NCBI RefSeq assembly: GCF_041206865.1 | Contig: NZ_JBGEDP010000001.1 | Coordinates: forward strand, 4,278,001-4,342,000 | Length of the DNA stretch: 64,000 bases | Source of the DNA: Mycobacterium sp. HUMS_12744610 | GTDB lineage: Bacteria > Actinomycetota > Actinomycetes > Mycobacteriales > Mycobacteriaceae | Direction: 5' to 3' | In this document: in pieces, positions 8,767 through 19,942 of the stretch | Numbering within the stretch: the first letter of the stretch is position 1 | Layout of the letters: every line of letters begins with the position of its first letter | Program-made: the position numbers and the translations under genes | The notes under the pieces: generated by a model | Database searches by the model: none | What the model was told of the DNA's origin: nothing | The model's input: only the letters and a program-made list of their open reading frames with translations

Positions 8767-9885
8767 CTATTCCCTCGCCGGACGCGACGCGCGCCCGGCC
8801 TCCGCGGCGACCCCGGCACGAAACGCGTTGCCGCGCAGTATCACAAGGTCCGGCGCAGCGAGTACATCGGGCCCTAGCCGAGGGTCGCGCGAGTAGCACA
8901 GCAGGTCGGCCGGCGCCCCGTGCTCGAGGCCGGGCCTGCCCAGCCAGCGGCGGGCGTCCCAGCACGCCGCGCCCAGCGCCTCGGTCGGGCTCATGCCGAT
9001 GCGCGTGAGGGCCTCGACCTCGTCGCCGATGCGGCCGTGGGCGACCATGCTGCCCGCGTCGGTGCCGGCATACACCGGCACCCCCGCCTCCCGCGCGGCC
9101 GCGATCCGCTCGTAGCCGCGGGCATAAAGGTCGCGCATGTGCGCGGCGTAGGTCGGATACCGCGTCGCGGCATCGGCGATCCCGGGGAAGTTCTCGAGGT
9201 TGATCAGCGTGGGCACCAGCGCCGTGCCGTGCTCGAGCATCAGGGCGATGTTGTCGTCGGTGAGGCCGGTGCCGTGCTCGATGCAGTCGATGCCGGCGTT
9301 GATCAGGCCCGGCAGCGCGTCCTCGCTGAAGACGTGGGCGGTGACGCGGGCGCCGTGGGCGTGCGCGGCGTCGATCGCGGCCCGCAGCACGTCCTCGGAC
9401 CACAGCGGCGCGAGGTCGCCGACGCCGCGGTCGATCCAGTCGCCGACCAGCTTGATCCAGCCGTCGCCGCGGGCGGCCTCCTCGGCGACGGCCGCCGGCA
9501 GCTGCGACTCGTCCTCGAGCTCGACGGCGAAGCCGGCGATATAACGCTTGGGCCGGGCCAGGTGCCTGCCGGCCCGGATGATGCGGGGCAGGTCGGCGCG
9601 GTCGTCGAGGGTGCGGGTGTCGGTCGGCGAGCCGCAGTCGCGCAACAGCAGCGCCCCGGCGTCGCGTTCGGTCTCGGCCTGGGCGATCGCCTCGTCGAGT
9701 TCGATCTCGCCGTGCTTGCCGAGCCCGACGTGGCAGTGCGCGTCCACCAGGCCGGGCAGGATCCAGCCGCCGTCAAAAAAGGTGTCGGCCCCGGCGGCCG
9801 GTTCGGTGCTGATGCGGCCGTCGACGACCCACAGTTCGACCTCGGCCTCATCGGGCAGCCCCCGGCCCCGCACGTGCAGGCGCAC
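8767..9885 (-). CDS. Amidohydrolase (Rv2915c homologue)
   Basis: The 372-residue metal-dependent hydrolase carries LPGLVDAHCHVGLGKHGEIE with the HxH metal pair near residue 50, a probable carboxylated-lysine strand (GWIKLVGDW), later histidines (VTAHVFSEDAL, CIEHGTG) and the aspartate strand PVYAGTDAGS. It resembles prolidase/imidazolonepropionase-like amidohydrolases; the substrate is unknown. It sits seven bases after ffh and nine bases before pknI on the same strand, so the three may share a transcript. Confidence 0.9.
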   Translation of the reverse strand: MRLHVRGRGLPDEAEVELWVVDGRISTEPAAGADTFFDGGWILPGLVDAHCHVGLGKHGEIELDEAIAQAETERDAGALLLRDCGSPTDTRTLDDRADLPRIIRAGRHLARPKRYIAGFAVELEDESQLPAAVAEEAARGDGWIKLVGDWIDRGVGDLAPLWSEDVLRAAIDAAHAHGARVTAHVFSEDALPGLINAGIDCIEHGTGLTDDNIALMLEHGTALVPTLINLENFPGIADAATRYPTYAAHMRDLYARGYERIAAAREAGVPVYAGTDAGSMVAHGRIGDEVEALTRIGMSPTEALGAACWDARRWLGRPGLEHGAPADLLCYSRDPRLGPDVLAAPDLVILRGNAFRAGVAAEAGRASRPARE

Positions 9886-9892
9886 GAGACGG

Positions 9893-11476
9893 CTACTTCC
9901 TTCCTGGGTTGCCCGGGAACTTCAGCTTGGACAGGTCGAAATCGGCCAGTCCGGGCGGGAGCTCGTTGAGGCCGTCGGGCATCTGCGACAGATCCGGAAA
10001 TCCCGCCGGCATTCCCGGCATGCCCGCCCCGAACGGGCTCTTCGCCTTGGGCGGCGTGGGGCCGCGCGCCCCCTTCTTGCCCTTCTTGCCGGCCTTGCCC
10101 TTGGCCTGTTTGCTCTTTCGCGTCGCGGACTTGCGGCCCATGCCGGGGATGCCCATGCCGCCGAGCATCGACGACATCATCTTGCGAGCCTCGAAGAAGC
10201 GGTCGACCAGCTGGTTGACCTCGGCGACCGTCACACCCGAGCCGTTGGCGATGCGCAGCCGCCGGGACGCGTTGATGATCTTCGGGTCCGCGCGCTCCTG
10301 CGGCGTCATCCCGCGGATGATGGCCTGCAGCCGGTCGAGTTGCGTGTCGTCGACGGCGGCCAGGGCGTCCTTCATCTGGCCGGCGCCCGGCAGCATGCCC
10401 AGCAGGTTGCCGATCGGCCCCATCTTGCGGATGGCCAGCATCTGTTCCAGGAAGTCCTCGAGGGTCAGCTCGCCGGTGCCGATCTTGGCGGCGGCCGCCT
10501 CGGCCTGCTCGGCGTCGAAGACCTGCTCGGCCTGTTCGATCAGGCTCAGCACGTCGCCCATGCCCAGGATGCGGCTGGCCATCCGGTCGGGGTGGAAGAC
10601 GTCGAAGTCCTCGAGCTTCTCCCCAGTGGAGGCGAACAGGATCGGCACCCCGGTCACCTCGCGGACCGACAACGCGGCGCCACCGCGGGCGTCGCCGTCG
10701 AGCTTGGTCAGCACCACGCCGGTGAAACCGACACCCTCGCGGAACGCCTCGGCGGTGGTGACGGCGTCCTGCCCGACCATCGCGTCCAGGACGAACAGCA
10801 CCTCGTCGGGGTCGACGGCGGTGCGGATGGCCGCGGCCTGGGCCATCAGCTCGTCGTCGATCCCCAACCGTCCGGCGGTGTCGACGATGACGACGTCGAA
10901 GTGCTTGGCGCGGGCCTCGGCGAGCCCGGCGGCCGCGACGGCGACGGGGTCGGGCGGGCCGACGTCGGGATCCGGTGATCCGGCGCCGGGATGCGGCGCG
11001 AACACCGGCACCCCGGCCCGCTGGCCGACGACCTGAAGCTGGTTCACCGCGGCCGGGCGCTGCAGGTCGCAGGCCACCAGCAGGGGCGTGTGCCCCTGGC
11101 CGCGCAGCCAGGCCGCGAGCTTGCCGGCCAGCGTCGTCTTGCCGGAGCCCTGCAGGCCGGCGAGCATCACGACCGTGGGCGGGGACTTGGCGTAGGCCAG
11201 CTGGCGGGTCTGGCCGCCGAGGATGCCGACGAGTTCGTCGTTGACGATCTTGACGACCTGTTGCGCCGGGTTGAGGGCGCCGGACACCTCGGCGCCGCGG
11301 GCGCGCTCCTTGATCCGGTTGACGAACGCCCGCACCACGGGCAGCGAGACGTCGGCCTCCAGCAGGGCGAGCCGGATTTCGCGGGTGGTGGCGTCGATGT
11401 CGGCGTCGGTCAGCCGCCCCTTGCCGCGCAGTCCCGCCAGCGCACCGGTCAACCGGTCAGACAGGGATTCAAACAC
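9893..11476 (-). CDS. ffh: Signal recognition particle GTPase Ffh
   Basis: The 527-residue protein has an N domain (ATTREIRLALLEADVSLPVV), a G domain with P-loop GLQGSGKTT (107-115), DTAGR at 199-203 and TKLDG, and a methionine-rich M domain ending in a basic Lys/Gly tail. It binds 4.5S RNA and signal sequences and docks on FtsY (18.6-19.9 kb). A Pro/Asp-rich loop at about 161-177 (HPGAGSPDPDVGPPDP) lengthens the G domain relative to E. coli. It is first in a minus-strand run leading to the amidohydrolase and pknI. Confidence 0.97.
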   Translation of the reverse strand: MFESLSDRLTGALAGLRGKGRLTDADIDATTREIRLALLEADVSLPVVRAFVNRIKERARGAEVSGALNPAQQVVKIVNDELVGILGGQTRQLAYAKSPPTVVMLAGLQGSGKTTLAGKLAAWLRGQGHTPLLVACDLQRPAAVNQLQVVGQRAGVPVFAPHPGAGSPDPDVGPPDPVAVAAAGLAEARAKHFDVVIVDTAGRLGIDDELMAQAAAIRTAVDPDEVLFVLDAMVGQDAVTTAEAFREGVGFTGVVLTKLDGDARGGAALSVREVTGVPILFASTGEKLEDFDVFHPDRMASRILGMGDVLSLIEQAEQVFDAEQAEAAAAKIGTGELTLEDFLEQMLAIRKMGPIGNLLGMLPGAGQMKDALAAVDDTQLDRLQAIIRGMTPQERADPKIINASRRLRIANGSGVTVAEVNQLVDRFFEARKMMSSMLGGMGIPGMGRKSATRKSKQAKGKAGKKGKKGARGPTPPKAKSPFGAGMPGMPAGFPDLSQMPDGLNELPPGLADFDLSKLKFPGNPGRK

Positions 11477-11565
11477 CCGACCAGCCTAGTGGCTCGGCGG
11501 CCGGGGCACTTCGGCCGCGCGCGAAGGGCTTGACGGCGCGGCGCCGGCAAACGAGGGTCGAGCCC

Positions 11566-12360
11566 ATGCTCGAGGTGCTCGACAAGGGCTCCACCAGCCC
11601 GGCGCATCCGGCGCCGCTGCTGTTCGTCCACGGCGGTTGGCACGCGGCGTGGTGTTGGGAGAACTTCCTGGACTTCTTCGCCGATGCCGGCTACCGCGCG
11701 GTCGCGGTGAGCCTGCGCGGGCACGGCGCGAGCCCCACCCCCACACCGCTGCACAGGGTTTCCGTCGCCGACTACATCGACGACGTCCGCGCCGTGGCCG
11801 ACGACCTCGGCGGCTGGCCGGTGCTGATCGGCCATTCGCTGGGCGGCTTCGTCGTGCAGCGCTATCTGGAAACCCGCCGCGCCCCGGCCGCGGTGCTGGT
11901 CGGTTCGGTGCCACCGCAGGGCGTGCTCACGCTGGCGCTGCGGGTCTGGCGCCGCCGGCCGTCGATGACGCTGGAGACCTGGAACGACCGCACGCTGCTG
12001 AAATTCCTCGCCACCCCGGCCCTGGCCCGCGAGTACCTGTTCTGCGCCGACACGCCCGAGGCCGTCGTCGAATCCTGCCGGCAACGCGCCGGGGCCGAGA
12101 GCGTGCGCGCCGCGATGACCGACCCGATCCTCCGCCGGGTCGCAACCCGGCGCGTGAGCACGCCGATCCTGGTGCTGGGCGCCGAGTACGACGGCTTCGT
12201 CAGCGTCGAGGAGGTGCGCGCCACCGCCCGCGCCTACCGGACCGAGCCGGAGTTCTTCCCGATGGGTCACAACATGATGCTCGAGCCCGGCTGGCCCGAC
12301 GTCGCCGGCCGGATCCTCGCGTGGCTGCGGGCCCGCGACGTCACCGGCTCGGCACGCTAG
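11566..12360 (+). CDS. Alpha/beta hydrolase
   Basis: From ATG 11566 the product is 264 residues with oxyanion-hole motif HGGWHAAW (22-29), nucleophile elbow GHSLGG (Ser91), a likely acid Asp209 in LGAEYDGFV, and His235 in MGHNMMLEPGW. This is a complete catalytic triad of the lysophospholipase/esterase type; the substrate is unknown. A start 12 codons upstream is possible, but the sequence before MLEVL is arginine-rich and unlike the family. I recall no such gene between ffh and the helicase in M. tuberculosis, so it may be an accessory insertion. Confidence 0.88.
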   Translation: MLEVLDKGSTSPAHPAPLLFVHGGWHAAWCWENFLDFFADAGYRAVAVSLRGHGASPTPTPLHRVSVADYIDDVRAVADDLGGWPVLIGHSLGGFVVQRYLETRRAPAAVLVGSVPPQGVLTLALRVWRRRPSMTLETWNDRTLLKFLATPALAREYLFCADTPEAVVESCRQRAGAESVRAAMTDPILRRVATRRVSTPILVLGAEYDGFVSVEEVRATARAYRTEPEFFPMGHNMMLEPGWPDVAGRILAWLRARDVTGSAR

Positions 12361-12400
12361 CTCGCCCGAGTCGCTGCCGCCGCGAAAAGCCTTGCCGTGC

Positions 12401-12406
12401 TAGATT
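12401..12406 (+). promoter_or_regulatory. Possible -10 element upstream of the helicase gene
   Basis: TAGATT matches TANNNT and lies 57 bases before the helicase ATG, in the 102-base gap after the hydrolase. No convincing -35 was seen. A G-run (GGGGGG) immediately before the ATG at 12463 may act as the ribosome site, though the spacing is short. Confidence 0.3.
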
Positions 12407-12462
12407 TCACGTCCGCCACTTAACCAGGCCGGCCGCATCGGATCACGGGACCACGGGGGGAA

Positions 12463-14202
12463 ATGTCGTTGCAACCGGTCAGCACGGAGCCACGCGCCGC
12501 GACCGGGCACGACCCCGGCCGCGCGTTGCGGGGTTGGCAGCGCAGGGCGCTGGTGAAATACCTGACCGGTCAGCCGCGCGACTTCCTGGCCGTGGCCACC
12601 CCCGGATCGGGCAAGACGACGTTCGCCCTGCGGGTGGCGGCCGAACTGCTGGCCCAGCGCGCCGTCGACCAGATCACCGTCGTGGTGCCCACCGAGCACC
12701 TCAAGGTCCAGTGGGCGCGGGCCGCGGGGACGCACGGCCTCGCCCTGGACCCGCGGTTCTCCAACACCAGCCCGGTGACCTCGCCGGAGTATCACGGCGT
12801 CACGGTGACCTACGCCCAGGTCGCCGCGCACCCGACACTGCACCGGGTGCGCACCGAACAGCGCAGGACGCTGGTCGTCTTCGACGAGATCCATCATGGC
12901 GGTGACGCCAAGACCTGGGGCGACGCGATCCGCGAAGCCTTCGGCGACGCGACGCGGCGACTGGCGCTGACGGGGACGCCGTTCCGCAGCGACGACAGCC
13001 CCATCCCGTTCGTCGACTACGAAGCCGGCTCCGACGGGATCCTGCGCTCGCGGGCCGACCACACCTACGGCTACGCCGAGGCGCTCGGCGACGGGGTGGT
13101 CCGCCCGGTGGTCTTCCTCGCCTACTCCGGCGAGGCGCGCTGGCGCGACAGCGCCGGCGAGGAGCACGCGGCGCGGCTGGGCGAGCCGCTGTCGGCCGAG
13201 CAGACCGCGCGGGCCTGGCGCACCGCGCTGGACCCGGCCGGCGAATGGATGCCCGCGGTGATCGCGGCCGCCGATCGGCGGCTGTGTCAGCTGCGCACGC
13301 ACGTGCCCGACGCCGGCGGCATGATCATCGCGTCGGACCGGACCGCGGCCCGCGCGTACGCCGCGCTGCTGGAGCGGCTGACCTCCGAACAGCCCACGGT
13401 CGTCCTGTCCGACGACCCCGGATCGTCCGGGCGCATCACCGAGTTCGCCGAGAGCACGGGCCGGTGGCTGGTCGCGGTGCGCATGGTCTCCGAGGGCGTC
13501 GACGTGCCCCGGCTTGCGGTGGGCATCTACGCCACCAGCGCCTCCACGCCGCTGTTCTTCGCCCAAGCCATCGGCAGGTTCGTGCGGTCGCGGCGGCCGG
13601 GGGAAACGGCCAGCATCTTCCTGCCGTCGGTGCCCAACCTGCTGCAGCTGGCCAGCGAGCTGGAGGCCCAGCGCAACCACGTGCTCGGCGCGCCGCACCG
13701 GCCGGACGCGGACCCGCTCGACGGCGATCCCGCCACGCGCACGCAGACAGAGCAAGGCGAGGAGGACCGCGGCTTCACCTCCCTGGGCGCCGATGCCGAA
13801 CTCGACCAGGTCATCTTCGACGGGTCGTCGTTCGGCACCGCCACCCCCGCCGGCAGCGACGAGGAGGCGGACTACCTGGGCATCCCCGGGTTGCTCGACG
13901 CCGACCAGATGCGGGCCCTGCTGCACCAGCGCCAGGACGAGCAACTGCAGAAGCGGGCCCGGCTCCAGCAGGACGCCGCGCACGCCGCGCCGGTGCCGTC
14001 GATGCACGGGGAGCTCCGCGAACTGCGCCGCGAGCTGAACACGCTGGTGTCGCTGACCCATCACCGCACCGGCAAGCCGCACGGCTGGATCCACAACGAG
14101 CTACGCCGCCGCTGCGGCGGGCCGCCGATCGCGGCCGCCACCCGCGACCAGATCCAGGCGCGCATCGTCGCGCTGCGGCAGATGAATTCGGAGCGGGCGT
14201 GA
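12463..14202 (+). CDS. DEAD/DEAH-like superfamily 2 helicase (Rv2917 homologue)
   Basis: 579 residues. Motifs visible in order: GWQRRAL (Q-like, 24-30), Walker A TPGSGKTT (46-53), DEIHH (141-145, a DEAH-type Walker B), LTGTPFR (169-175), then in the second RecA domain VRMVSEGVDVPRLAVGIYATSASTPLFFAQAIGRFVR (motifs V and VI). The C-terminal third is charged and probably helical (LREL-RRELNTL). Layout resembles DNA-repair type SF2 ATPases; the true role of the Rv2917 family is not known to me. It converges on glnD with seven bases between stops. Confidence 0.9.
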   Translation: MSLQPVSTEPRAATGHDPGRALRGWQRRALVKYLTGQPRDFLAVATPGSGKTTFALRVAAELLAQRAVDQITVVVPTEHLKVQWARAAGTHGLALDPRFSNTSPVTSPEYHGVTVTYAQVAAHPTLHRVRTEQRRTLVVFDEIHHGGDAKTWGDAIREAFGDATRRLALTGTPFRSDDSPIPFVDYEAGSDGILRSRADHTYGYAEALGDGVVRPVVFLAYSGEARWRDSAGEEHAARLGEPLSAEQTARAWRTALDPAGEWMPAVIAAADRRLCQLRTHVPDAGGMIIASDRTAARAYAALLERLTSEQPTVVLSDDPGSSGRITEFAESTGRWLVAVRMVSEGVDVPRLAVGIYATSASTPLFFAQAIGRFVRSRRPGETASIFLPSVPNLLQLASELEAQRNHVLGAPHRPDADPLDGDPATRTQTEQGEEDRGFTSLGADAELDQVIFDGSSFGTATPAGSDEEADYLGIPGLLDADQMRALLHQRQDEQLQKRARLQQDAAHAAPVPSMHGELRELRRELNTLVSLTHHRTGKPHGWIHNELRRRCGGPPIAAATRDQIQARIVALRQMNSERA

Positions 14203-14209
14203 GCGCGCC

Positions 14210-16666
14210 CTAGTCGCCGACGGGCTCCTCGAGCACCTCGACGGCGGGGCCGCCCAGCACGGCCGCCAGGTGCTGCTCGACCACCGCGCGGGCCGAGTGC
14301 TCGCTGTCCCCGGCCGGCGCCGTCACGCAGAACACGTCGGCCGCGGTCGATCCGAAGGTGTTGACCTTTGCCCAGACGATGTCGACCCCGGCCCGTTCCA
14401 GCGCCCGGGTCAAAAGCGCCAGCAGGCCCGCCCGGTCCATGGCGCGGACTTCCAGGACCAGCTGGCCGAAAGGCGCGGTCTCCAGCCACAGGATGCGGGG
14501 CGGGGCGGTGGAACGCGTGACGGGAACACCGAACTGCACCTCGCCGGCCCGCGCGGTGGCCGCGCTCACCGCGTCGTTGTCGCGCTTCTCCAGCGTGCCC
14601 AGCACGTCGATGTCACCGCCCAGGGCGCCGGCGAACTGCTGGCGCAGCAGGCCCGCCTCGGGCGGCGAACCGAACAGCGGCGACACCACGAACTCGATGA
14701 TCGCGACGTCGCCGTGGACGTTGGCCGACGCCGAATGGATGCGCAGCGAGTTCAGCGCCAGCACCGCGGCGGCGTTGGACACCAGCCCCCGCTGGTTCGG
14801 CGCGATCATCACGACCTGCAGGCGCTCGCCGCCGCCGGGCGCGACGTCCACCTGCACCCGGCGCTCACTGGTCAACGAAAGATATTGCGGTGCAACGGGT
14901 TCAGCCCGCGGTAGCGCCTCACCGGCCATCACCATCCGGCAGCGGCGGACCAGGTCCTCGATCAGGGACGCCTTCCATTCGCTCCACACCCCGGGTCCGG
15001 TGGCCTTCGAGTCGGCCTCGGTCAGCGCGTGCAGCACCTCGAGCAGCAGCGGGTCCCCGCCCAGGGCTTCGGACACCGCCGTGATGGTTTCGGGGTCCTT
15101 CAGGTCGCGACGGGTGGCCACCACCGGCAGCAGCAGGTGGTGGCGCACCAACTTGGCCAGCAGTTCGGTGTCCTCGGGCGAAATCCCCAGGCGGGGGCCG
15201 ATCTTCAGCGCCATCTCGGCCCCGAGCACGCTGTGGTCCACGCCGCGGCCCTTGCCGATGTCGTGCAGCAGCGCGCCGAGCGCAAGCAGGTCGGGGCGCG
15301 CCACCCGGGTCGACAGCGGCGCGGCGTTCACGAGGGTCTCGACCACGTGCCGGTCCACCGTCCACTTGTGGGCGACGTCGCGCGGCGGCAGGTCGCGGAT
15401 GGCGTCCCATTCCGGCAGCAGCCGCCCCCACAACCCGGTGCGGTCGAGCGCCTCGATGGTGGCCACCGCGGTCGGGCCGGCTGACAGCACGACCAGGAAG
15501 TCGTCCAGCGCCTCGCGCGGCCACGGGGCCGGCAGATCGGAGATTTCGGCGGCCAGCCGGCTCAGCGTGCCGGCGCCGATCGGCAGGCCCTTGTCCGCCG
15601 ACGCGGCCGCCACCCGCAACACCAACCCCGCGTCGACGTCGGGACGCGCGTCGCGGGCGAGCACGATCTCCCCCGCGTAGTCGACGACCCCCTCGTCGAG
15701 CGGACGCCGCTTCGGGCGCCGCACCAGGGCGGAGATCCCGCGGCGCGGCAACGCGATCGCGGCGGTGCGCAGCCCGGTCTCGGCGTGGTAGGCGATGGTG
15801 CGGCCCGCGCCGGACAGGATCCGCGCCAGGTCGAACCTGTCACCGAAATGCATTGCGGCGCTGATCTCGTCGGCGAACTGGGCCAGCAGGACGTCACCTC
15901 CGCGCCCGGACACCCGGTGCAGCTCGGTGCGCACGTCGAGCAGCATCAGGTAGGCGGCGTCCAGCGAGCCGCCGGGCAGCTCCGGATTGTCCATGCCGTG
16001 GCGGTCGATGAGCTGGGCGAGGCCGAGCGCGTCGAGCAGCTGCACGTCGCGAAGGCCGCCGCGCCCCGACTTCAGGTCGGGCTCGGCGCGCTGGGCGATC
16101 CGGCCGCACCGCTGCCAGCGGGCGTGGGTGATCTCGACCAGCTCGTCCATGCGGGAGCGAATGGCACCGCGCCACTGGCGCCGCGCCCCGGCGATCAGCT
16201 CCTCCGAGAGCCGCGCGTCCCCCGCGATGTGGCGCGCATCCAACATGCCCAGCGCGGCCACCATGTCGCTGTCGGCCACACCGAGGGCCCCCGGGACGGT
16301 GCGCACGCTGTGGTCGAGCCGAATGTTGGCGTCCCACAACGGATACCACAATCCGTCGGCGACCCGCTCGAGCACGTCGGCGGGCTTGTCGTCGTGCAGC
16401 AGCATCAGGTCCAGGTCGGAGTGCGGCAGCAGCTCGCGGCGGCCCAGGCCGCCGACGCCGACGACCGCGAAGCCGCCGTCGTCGGTGATCCCGATCTCGG
16501 CGGCCTTGGCCGCCAGCCAGGACTCGTGCAGTTCCAGCCAGGCCCGCCGCAGCTTCGCGGGGCCGAGCTCACCGCCGTCGGCCAGCAGACGGCGCCGCGA
16601 GGCAACCAGATCGGTTGCCCCGCAAGCGTTTCCTGTCCCCAACGGGTCGGACCCGGTCGGGTTCAT
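14210..16666 (-). CDS. glnD: PII uridylyl/adenylyltransferase GlnD
   Basis: 818 residues with the four family parts in order: nucleotidyltransferase ([23 protein letters not shown], residues 69-90, with the paired catalytic aspartates 84 and 86), a linker, an HD phosphohydrolase-type domain ([20 protein letters not shown]), and two ACT domains ([23 protein letters not shown] and [21 protein letters not shown]). It modifies PII according to glutamine status; in actinobacteria the modification is adenylylation. Last gene of amt-glnB-glnD, 27 bases after glnB. Confidence 0.96.
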   Translation of the reverse strand: MNPTGSDPLGTGNACGATDLVASRRRLLADGGELGPAKLRRAWLELHESWLAAKAAEIGITDDGGFAVVGVGGLGRRELLPHSDLDLMLLHDDKPADVLERVADGLWYPLWDANIRLDHSVRTVPGALGVADSDMVAALGMLDARHIAGDARLSEELIAGARRQWRGAIRSRMDELVEITHARWQRCGRIAQRAEPDLKSGRGGLRDVQLLDALGLAQLIDRHGMDNPELPGGSLDAAYLMLLDVRTELHRVSGRGGDVLLAQFADEISAAMHFGDRFDLARILSGAGRTIAYHAETGLRTAAIALPRRGISALVRRPKRRPLDEGVVDYAGEIVLARDARPDVDAGLVLRVAAASADKGLPIGAGTLSRLAAEISDLPAPWPREALDDFLVVLSAGPTAVATIEALDRTGLWGRLLPEWDAIRDLPPRDVAHKWTVDRHVVETLVNAAPLSTRVARPDLLALGALLHDIGKGRGVDHSVLGAEMALKIGPRLGISPEDTELLAKLVRHHLLLPVVATRRDLKDPETITAVSEALGGDPLLLEVLHALTEADSKATGPGVWSEWKASLIEDLVRRCRMVMAGEALPRAEPVAPQYLSLTSERRVQVDVAPGGGERLQVVMIAPNQRGLVSNAAAVLALNSLRIHSASANVHGDVAIIEFVVSPLFGSPPEAGLLRQQFAGALGGDIDVLGTLEKRDNDAVSAATARAGEVQFGVPVTRSTAPPRILWLETAPFGQLVLEVRAMDRAGLLALLTRALERAGVDIVWAKVNTFGSTAADVFCVTAPAGDSEHSARAVVEQHLAAVLGGPAVEVLEEPVGD

Positions 16667-16693
16667 CCCTCCATGGTCCGGATCAACGGCGTG

Positions 16694-18459
<1,766 letters not shown>

Positions 18460-18537
18460 TCGCTACCACCTCCGGTCGGCCGTGAACTGGCCGCCAGACA
18501 TGTGCCTGATGACCTGACCAGAACCATGCGAGATGGT

Positions 18538-18577
18538 TGTTTCGGCGCTGGGGCCGCCGTGTTTCGGCGGTATTAAC
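18538..18577 (-). promoter_or_regulatory. Putative GlnR operator upstream of amt
   Basis: Read on the minus strand, GTTAAT, six bases, then GAAACA (18560-18577 on the plus-strand numbering) closely fits the actinobacterial GlnR box GNTNAC-N6-GNAAC. A second GAAACA half-site (18538-18543) lies exactly 22 bases further on, the periodicity of tandem GlnR boxes, though its partner half is weak. The site is 79-118 bases before the amt start. GlnR control of amt-glnB-glnD is established in Streptomyces and M. smegmatis; it is inferred here. Confidence 0.6.
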
Positions 18578-18614
18578 GTCGGCCCGGTTGTGTAAGGGGG
18601 CCGTGCAACGGGTT

Positions 18615-19874
18615 TCAGCCCAGCAGCGCGTCGACGAACCCGGCCGCCTCGAACGGCGCCAAATCGTCGGGCCCTTCGCCGAGCCCGACCAGCTTCACCG
18701 GCACCCCGAGTTCCTGCTGAACCCGGAACACGATGCCGCCCTTGGCCGTTCCGTCGAGCTTGGTCAGCACCGCGCCGGTGATGTCGACGACCTCGGCGAA
18801 GACCCGGGCCTGGGCCAGCCCGTTCTGCCCGATGGTGGCGTCGAGCACCAGCAACACCTCGTCCACCTCGGCCCGCTTGGTCACCACCCGCTTGACCTTG
18901 CCCAGCTCGTCCATCAGCCCGACCTTGGTGTGCAGCCGGCCCGCGGTGTCGACGAGCACGACGTCGGCGCCCGCGGCGATGCCCTTGTCGACGGCGTCGA
19001 AGGCCACCGACGCCGGGTCGGCCCCCTCGGGGCCGCGCACCACCTCCGCGCCCACCCGGGACGCCCACATCTCGAGCTGGTCGGCCGCCGCGGCGCGGAA
19101 GGTGTCGGCGGCGCCCAGCACGACGCGCCGGCCGTCGGCCACCAGCACCCGCGCCAGCTTGCCGACGGTCGTCGTCTTCCCGGTGCCGTTGACGCCGACG
19201 ACCAGCAGCACCGACGGACGGTCGGCGTGCGGCAGCGCGTGGATCGAGCGGTCCATGCCCGGCTGCAGCTGCGTGATCAGGACGTCGCGCAGCGCGGCCT
19301 TGGCGTCGGCCTCGGTGCGCACGTCGCTGCTGGCCAGCCGGCTGCGCAGCTGTGTCATCACCGACTCGGTGACCACGGGCCCCAGGTCTGCGATCAGCAG
19401 GGTGTCCTCGACATCCTGCCAGGAGTCCTCGTCCAGGTCGCCGCCGCCGATCAGGCCCAGCAGGCTGCGCCCGAACGCGTTCTGCGATTTGGCCAGCCGG
19501 CCGCGCAGCCGTTCGAGCCGGCCCTCGGTCGGCTCGATGGCCTCGATCTCGGGGGCCTCCGGTGGCGGCGCGACGGTCTCGGGTTCGGGGAGCCCGACGT
19601 CGGCGACCGTGCGCCGCGGCGCGTCGCGGGGAATCGTCGCGTCGTCGCCCACCCCGGGCAGTCCCGTGGTGTCGAGACGCTCCGCGGTCGGTGCGCCCTG
19701 GCTGAACGTGATGCCCGATGAGGCGGTATAGCCGCGGGGGCGCTCCAGCGTGCCGGGCTCGGGCCGGGCCAGCCTGATGCGCCGTCGCCGGTAGCGCGCC
19801 AGCCCCGCCACCAGCGCGACGATGACCAGCAGGACGGCGATGACGACGAGGGCGATCCAAAATCCTTGCGACAC
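18615..19874 (-). CDS. ftsY: SRP receptor GTPase FtsY
   Basis: 419 residues. Unusually for E. coli but normally for actinobacteria, it starts with a membrane helix (residues about 5-27) followed by a basic stretch RYRRRRIRL and an acidic/proline A-region. The NG domain has P-loop GVNGTGKTTT, DTAGRLHTK and TKLDGTAKGG. It receives Ffh-ribosome complexes at the membrane. It lies 68 bases after smc, and amt follows with its own probable promoter. Confidence 0.96.
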   Translation of the reverse strand: MSQGFWIALVVIAVLLVIVALVAGLARYRRRRIRLARPEPGTLERPRGYTASSGITFSQGAPTAERLDTTGLPGVGDDATIPRDAPRRTVADVGLPEPETVAPPPEAPEIEAIEPTEGRLERLRGRLAKSQNAFGRSLLGLIGGGDLDEDSWQDVEDTLLIADLGPVVTESVMTQLRSRLASSDVRTEADAKAALRDVLITQLQPGMDRSIHALPHADRPSVLLVVGVNGTGKTTTVGKLARVLVADGRRVVLGAADTFRAAAADQLEMWASRVGAEVVRGPEGADPASVAFDAVDKGIAAGADVVLVDTAGRLHTKVGLMDELGKVKRVVTKRAEVDEVLLVLDATIGQNGLAQARVFAEVVDITGAVLTKLDGTAKGGIVFRVQQELGVPVKLVGLGEGPDDLAPFEAAGFVDALLG

Positions 19875-19942
19875 GCTGACATTCTTCCAGCCGCCCCGAC
19901 GGCCCCGGGCGGCGGCAGCCGGTGCCCGGGTGCTCGCGTGTC

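Noticed and set aside
14203-14209. Terminator between the helicase and glnD
   Set aside because: Only seven bases separate the convergent stops and no hairpin spans them.
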